This document shows positions 7,625-9,084 of a stretch of 9,084 bases of DNA, one piece after another. Under the pieces are notes generated by a model. That model ran no database searches, was not told the origin of the DNA, and worked only from the letters and a program-made list of their open reading frames with translations. The position numbers and the translations under genes are program-made. The stretch is taken from the NCBI GenBank assembly GCA_045541375.1, contig JAZQJB010000121.1, positions 1 through 9,084 on the forward strand. Reading direction: 5' to 3'. This DNA is from CAG-390 sp045541375. Lineage in GTDB: Bacteria; Bacillota; Clostridia; Oscillospirales; CAG-272. Every line of letters starts with the position of its first letter. The first letter of the stretch is position 1.

Positions 7625-8347
7625 ATGGCGACCTGGATCACACACCTGATGGTCGCGGATTCCGTATTGCAAAAATTGCCGTGGCTTGACCGCCGCGGCT
7701 TTTGCGTCGGAAATATCGCGCCCGATTGTAACGTAGAGAATGAAGATTGGACAGCTTTTACCCCTTCACGAGAGATCACACACTGGATGAGCGGAGATAA
7801 AAAGATTGGTTCCGATGCAGATAGATATCTCAATGAATATGTATTAAAACGTCTTGACGAGATTTCTTCGAATGAGGAGTATTCGTTTTTGCTTGGCTAT
7901 TATTCTCATCTTGTGGCAGATGCAGAGTTTCAAAAAATGATCCGCGACCACGAAAGGGTGGCAAATGTGTGGAAGAGAATTGATGCCGATCACGAAATAT
8001 CTGTGCGAGCAGAAGGTATGGCAAAAAACTGGGATTCGGCGAAGATCATTATTCCTAAAAAAGATAGATTCCGCGAGATATACTCAATTGAAGGAGAATA
8101 TCTGCGCCAAAATCCGATATCGGGATATATTACCGAGATATTGCCCTTAAAGGAGTTCCCTGATTACATAGATTATCTGCCTAACGGAGCAATTGTTCGC
8201 AAGATCCCGAAAATGACGGTCAAGGATGAATCACTTCAACCAATAGAAAAATATATTTCGATTACACCGGACGAAGTTAAGGCTTTTGCGGCTGCTGCCG
8301 TAGCTATCGTCACGAAAAAGATCGGAGAGATTGGAGAAAGAAAATGA
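7625..8347 (+). CDS. Zinc-dependent phospholipase C-like protein
   Basis: A 240-residue protein with the zinc-dependent phospholipase C fold pattern. Candidate metal ligands are His7 (WITHLMVAD), Asp34 (GNIAPD), His53 (THWM) and His95/Asp99 in GYYSHLVADAEF, which matches the HxxxD pair of bacterial PLC. His109 and His123 could complete the site. There is no signal peptide, unlike secreted PLC, so this is likely a cytoplasmic metal-dependent hydrolase of unknown substrate. The RBS AAGGAAGGA region is just upstream; an ATG at 7617 is followed at once by a stop and is not used. The gene follows the kinase by 19 bp and overlaps the Nudix gene by 4 bp (ATGA), which implies translational coupling. 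The family is common in Firmicutes as an uncharacterised protein. Confidence 0.85.
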   Translation: MATWITHLMVADSVLQKLPWLDRRGFCVGNIAPDCNVENEDWTAFTPSREITHWMSGDKKIGSDADRYLNEYVLKRLDEISSNEEYSFLLGYYSHLVADAEFQKMIRDHERVANVWKRIDADHEISVRAEGMAKNWDSAKIIIPKKDRFREIYSIEGEYLRQNPISGYITEILPLKEFPDYIDYLPNGAIVRKIPKMTVKDESLQPIEKYISITPDEVKAFAAAAVAIVTKKIGEIGERK

Positions 8348-8784
8348 GAGCACCTCTACAGATTCTCGCCATCCCGTATAGGATGGTTGACGGCGTACCT
8401 CAGTATTGTGTTCTTCGCCGCTCCGACAGCAATTATTGGCAATTTATTGCAGGCGGCGGAGAAGATAGCGAAACCCCGCTCGAGGCAGCCCGTCGTGAGA
8501 TATTCGAAGAAGGGGGAATAAAAGTCGATAATATCATTCAGTTGACTTCAATGTGCTATGTTCCGGTTGACATATTCCGCAAGCGCCATCTTTACGGCTG
8601 GCCCAAGGATATGTACGTCGTTCCCGAATACGCCTTCGGCTTTGAATGTAATGACGAGATCACACTCTCTCACGAACATACCGAATGTGCCTGGCTCACA
8701 TACGACCAAGCCCGCACAAAATGCAAATGGGATTCAAACAGAACAGCACTTTATGAGTTGAATTGTATTTTGACATCTAAATAA
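8344..8784 (+). CDS. Nudix hydrolase, dATP/dihydroneopterin-triphosphate pyrophosphohydrolase-like
   Basis: A 146-residue single-domain Nudix protein that should cleave a nucleoside diphosphate linked to another group. The Nudix box is perfect: Gly37, Glu43, then REIFEEGGI (51-59) with the metal-binding glutamates Glu52, Glu55 and Glu56. The N-terminal pattern (QILAIPYR, CVLRRSDSNYWQFIAGGGE) resembles the NudB/MutT-like dATP pyrophosphohydrolase group, where the folate-pathway substrate dihydroneopterin triphosphate is also used. The substrate cannot be assigned from sequence. The ATG at 8344 overlaps the TGA of the phospholipase-like gene, so it depends on the upstream gene for translation. 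The TAA stop is followed by an AT-rich stretch with no clear terminator. Confidence 0.92.
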   Translation: MRAPLQILAIPYRMVDGVPQYCVLRRSDSNYWQFIAGGGEDSETPLEAARREIFEEGGIKVDNIIQLTSMCYVPVDIFRKRHLYGWPKDMYVVPEYAFGFECNDEITLSHEHTECAWLTYDQARTKCKWDSNRTALYELNCILTSK

Positions 8785-8857
8785 ATGCTTTTGAAGGATG
8801 TCGATTAAGGCATCTCTCATTTTTAGAAAATTTATTTAACAAATTTCAAAAAAGGGG

Positions 8858-8886
8858 TTGCATTTTTAATTCAAATGTGATATAAT
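8858..8886 (+). promoter_or_regulatory. tRNA-Val promoter
   Basis: TTGCAT (8858-8863), 17 bp, TATAAT (8881-8886), with TG at 8878-8879 for an extended -10. Transcription would start about 6-8 bp before the mature tRNA 5' end at 8900. The same element set and spacing is used at lexA. Confidence 0.85.
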
Positions 8887-8899
8887 ATGTCAGTCGCGT

Positions 8900-8976
8900 G
8901 GAGGCATAGCTCAGCTGGTTAGAGTACTTGCTTGACATGCAAGGGGTCACTGGTTCGATTCCAGTTGTCTCCACCA
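8900..8976 (+). tRNA. tRNA-Val (anticodon GAC)
   Basis: A complete 77-nt cloverleaf. Acceptor stem GGAGGCA pairs with TGTCTCC (one G-U). D stem is GCTC/GAGT, anticodon stem CTTGC/GCAAG, anticodon GAC at 8934-8936. The T arm is ACTGG-TTCGATT-CCAGT. Discriminator A73 and CCA are encoded. A35, C36 and A73 agree with valine identity. It reads GUC and GUU codons. It has its own promoter, and its last five bases form part of the following inverted repeat. Confidence 0.97.
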
Positions 8977-9020
8977 TAGAGAAAAGCACACCGCACCGCG
9001 GTGTGCTTTTCTCTATGGTG
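8972..9020. terminator. 23-bp perfect inverted repeat, probable tRNA terminator
   Basis: The left arm 8972-8994 is exactly complementary to 8998-9020, with 3 bases between. The GC-rich top GCACACCGC/GCGGTGTGC is followed by TTTTCTCT, so it can act as an intrinsic terminator for the tRNA, and the mirrored A-rich run gives the same in the other direction. The base of the stem takes in the last C of the acceptor stem, the discriminator and the CCA end of the tRNA, so this structure competes with tRNA folding. Confidence 0.8.
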
Positions 9021-9045
9021 AAACCGGTATGTTGAATTGAGCCAC

Positions 9046-9067
9046 TTGCTTTCGCTTGCGAAAGCAA
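9046..9067. repeat. Small perfect hairpin at the right edge
   Basis: TTGCTTTCG and CGAAAGCAA form a 9-bp stem around the loop CTTG. It is not followed by a T-run on the plus strand; on the minus strand it would be preceded by CTTTT. I cannot assign a role. It may belong to a gene or repeat that continues beyond the window. Confidence 0.4.
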
Positions 9068-9084
9068 AAGATTCGCGCTATTGC

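Noticed and set aside
7192..7833. 213-codon minus-strand frame
   Set aside because: It is antisense to the kinase and phospholipase-like genes, has no RBS or domain, and both plus-strand genes are well supported.
8797..8826. Possible terminator after the Nudix gene
   Set aside because: GATGT/GCATC gives only about 5 bp with a G-U pair and a 9-base loop before CTCATTTTT. Too weak to call.
8846..9067. 73-codon minus-strand frame across the tRNA
   Set aside because: It contains the ETTGIEPVTPCMSSKYSNQL type of sequence, a well-known false protein made by translating the antisense of a tRNA gene.
1..9084. CRISPR array, insertion sequence, phage or toxin-antitoxin genes
   Set aside because: I saw no regular repeats, transposase motifs or short toxin-like pairs. 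Coding density and gene content look chromosomal.

Overview
The window reads as chromosome of a low-to-moderate-GC Gram-positive, most likely an uncultured gut-type Clostridia (Bacillota). The basis is a Bacillus-type LexA with a GAAC-N4-GTTY operator, AT-rich spacers, strong GGAGG-type ribosome binding sites, extended -10 promoters, a SpoVB-like flippase and a tRNA with encoded CCA. This is inferred from gene families and signals, not from a database comparison.

Left part (1-1622). A GTP-type phosphoenolpyruvate carboxykinase gene (pckG) runs leftward off the window with about 446 codons present. A 283-bp AT-rich divergent intergenic region separates it from lexA. That region holds a clear lexA promoter whose -35 is covered by an SOS box, and weaker candidate signals for pckG.

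Middle part (1623-5284). lexA is followed after 13 bp by a large FtsX-like ABC permease, then after 10 bp by its ATPase. A strong hairpin terminator comes 2 bp after the ATPase stop. The spacing suggests one lexA-permease-ATPase transcription unit, so an export or antibiotic-resistance-type ABC transporter may be under SOS control.

Convergent gene (4997-6838, minus strand). A SpoVB/MOP-superfamily lipid flippase starts at a GTG with a good ribosome binding site. It shares the bidirectional terminator with the ABC unit, but its frame has no stop before that terminator and stays open for 95 more codons antisense to the ATPase gene.

Right part (6839-8784). From a strong extended -10 promoter, three plus-strand genes form a tight cluster: a cytidylate-kinase-like protein, a zinc-dependent phospholipase C-like protein, and a Nudix hydrolase that overlaps the previous gene by ATGA. 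A tRNA-Val(GAC) with its own promoter follows. A 23-bp perfect inverted repeat overlaps the tRNA 3' end and probably acts as terminator in both directions.

Most of the window is ordinary housekeeping sequence. The points most worth a second look are the lexA-linked ABC transporter, the missing stop of the flippase ahead of its terminator, and the kinase/phospholipase-like/Nudix cluster. I see no CRISPR array, transposon, phage gene or recognisable defence system.
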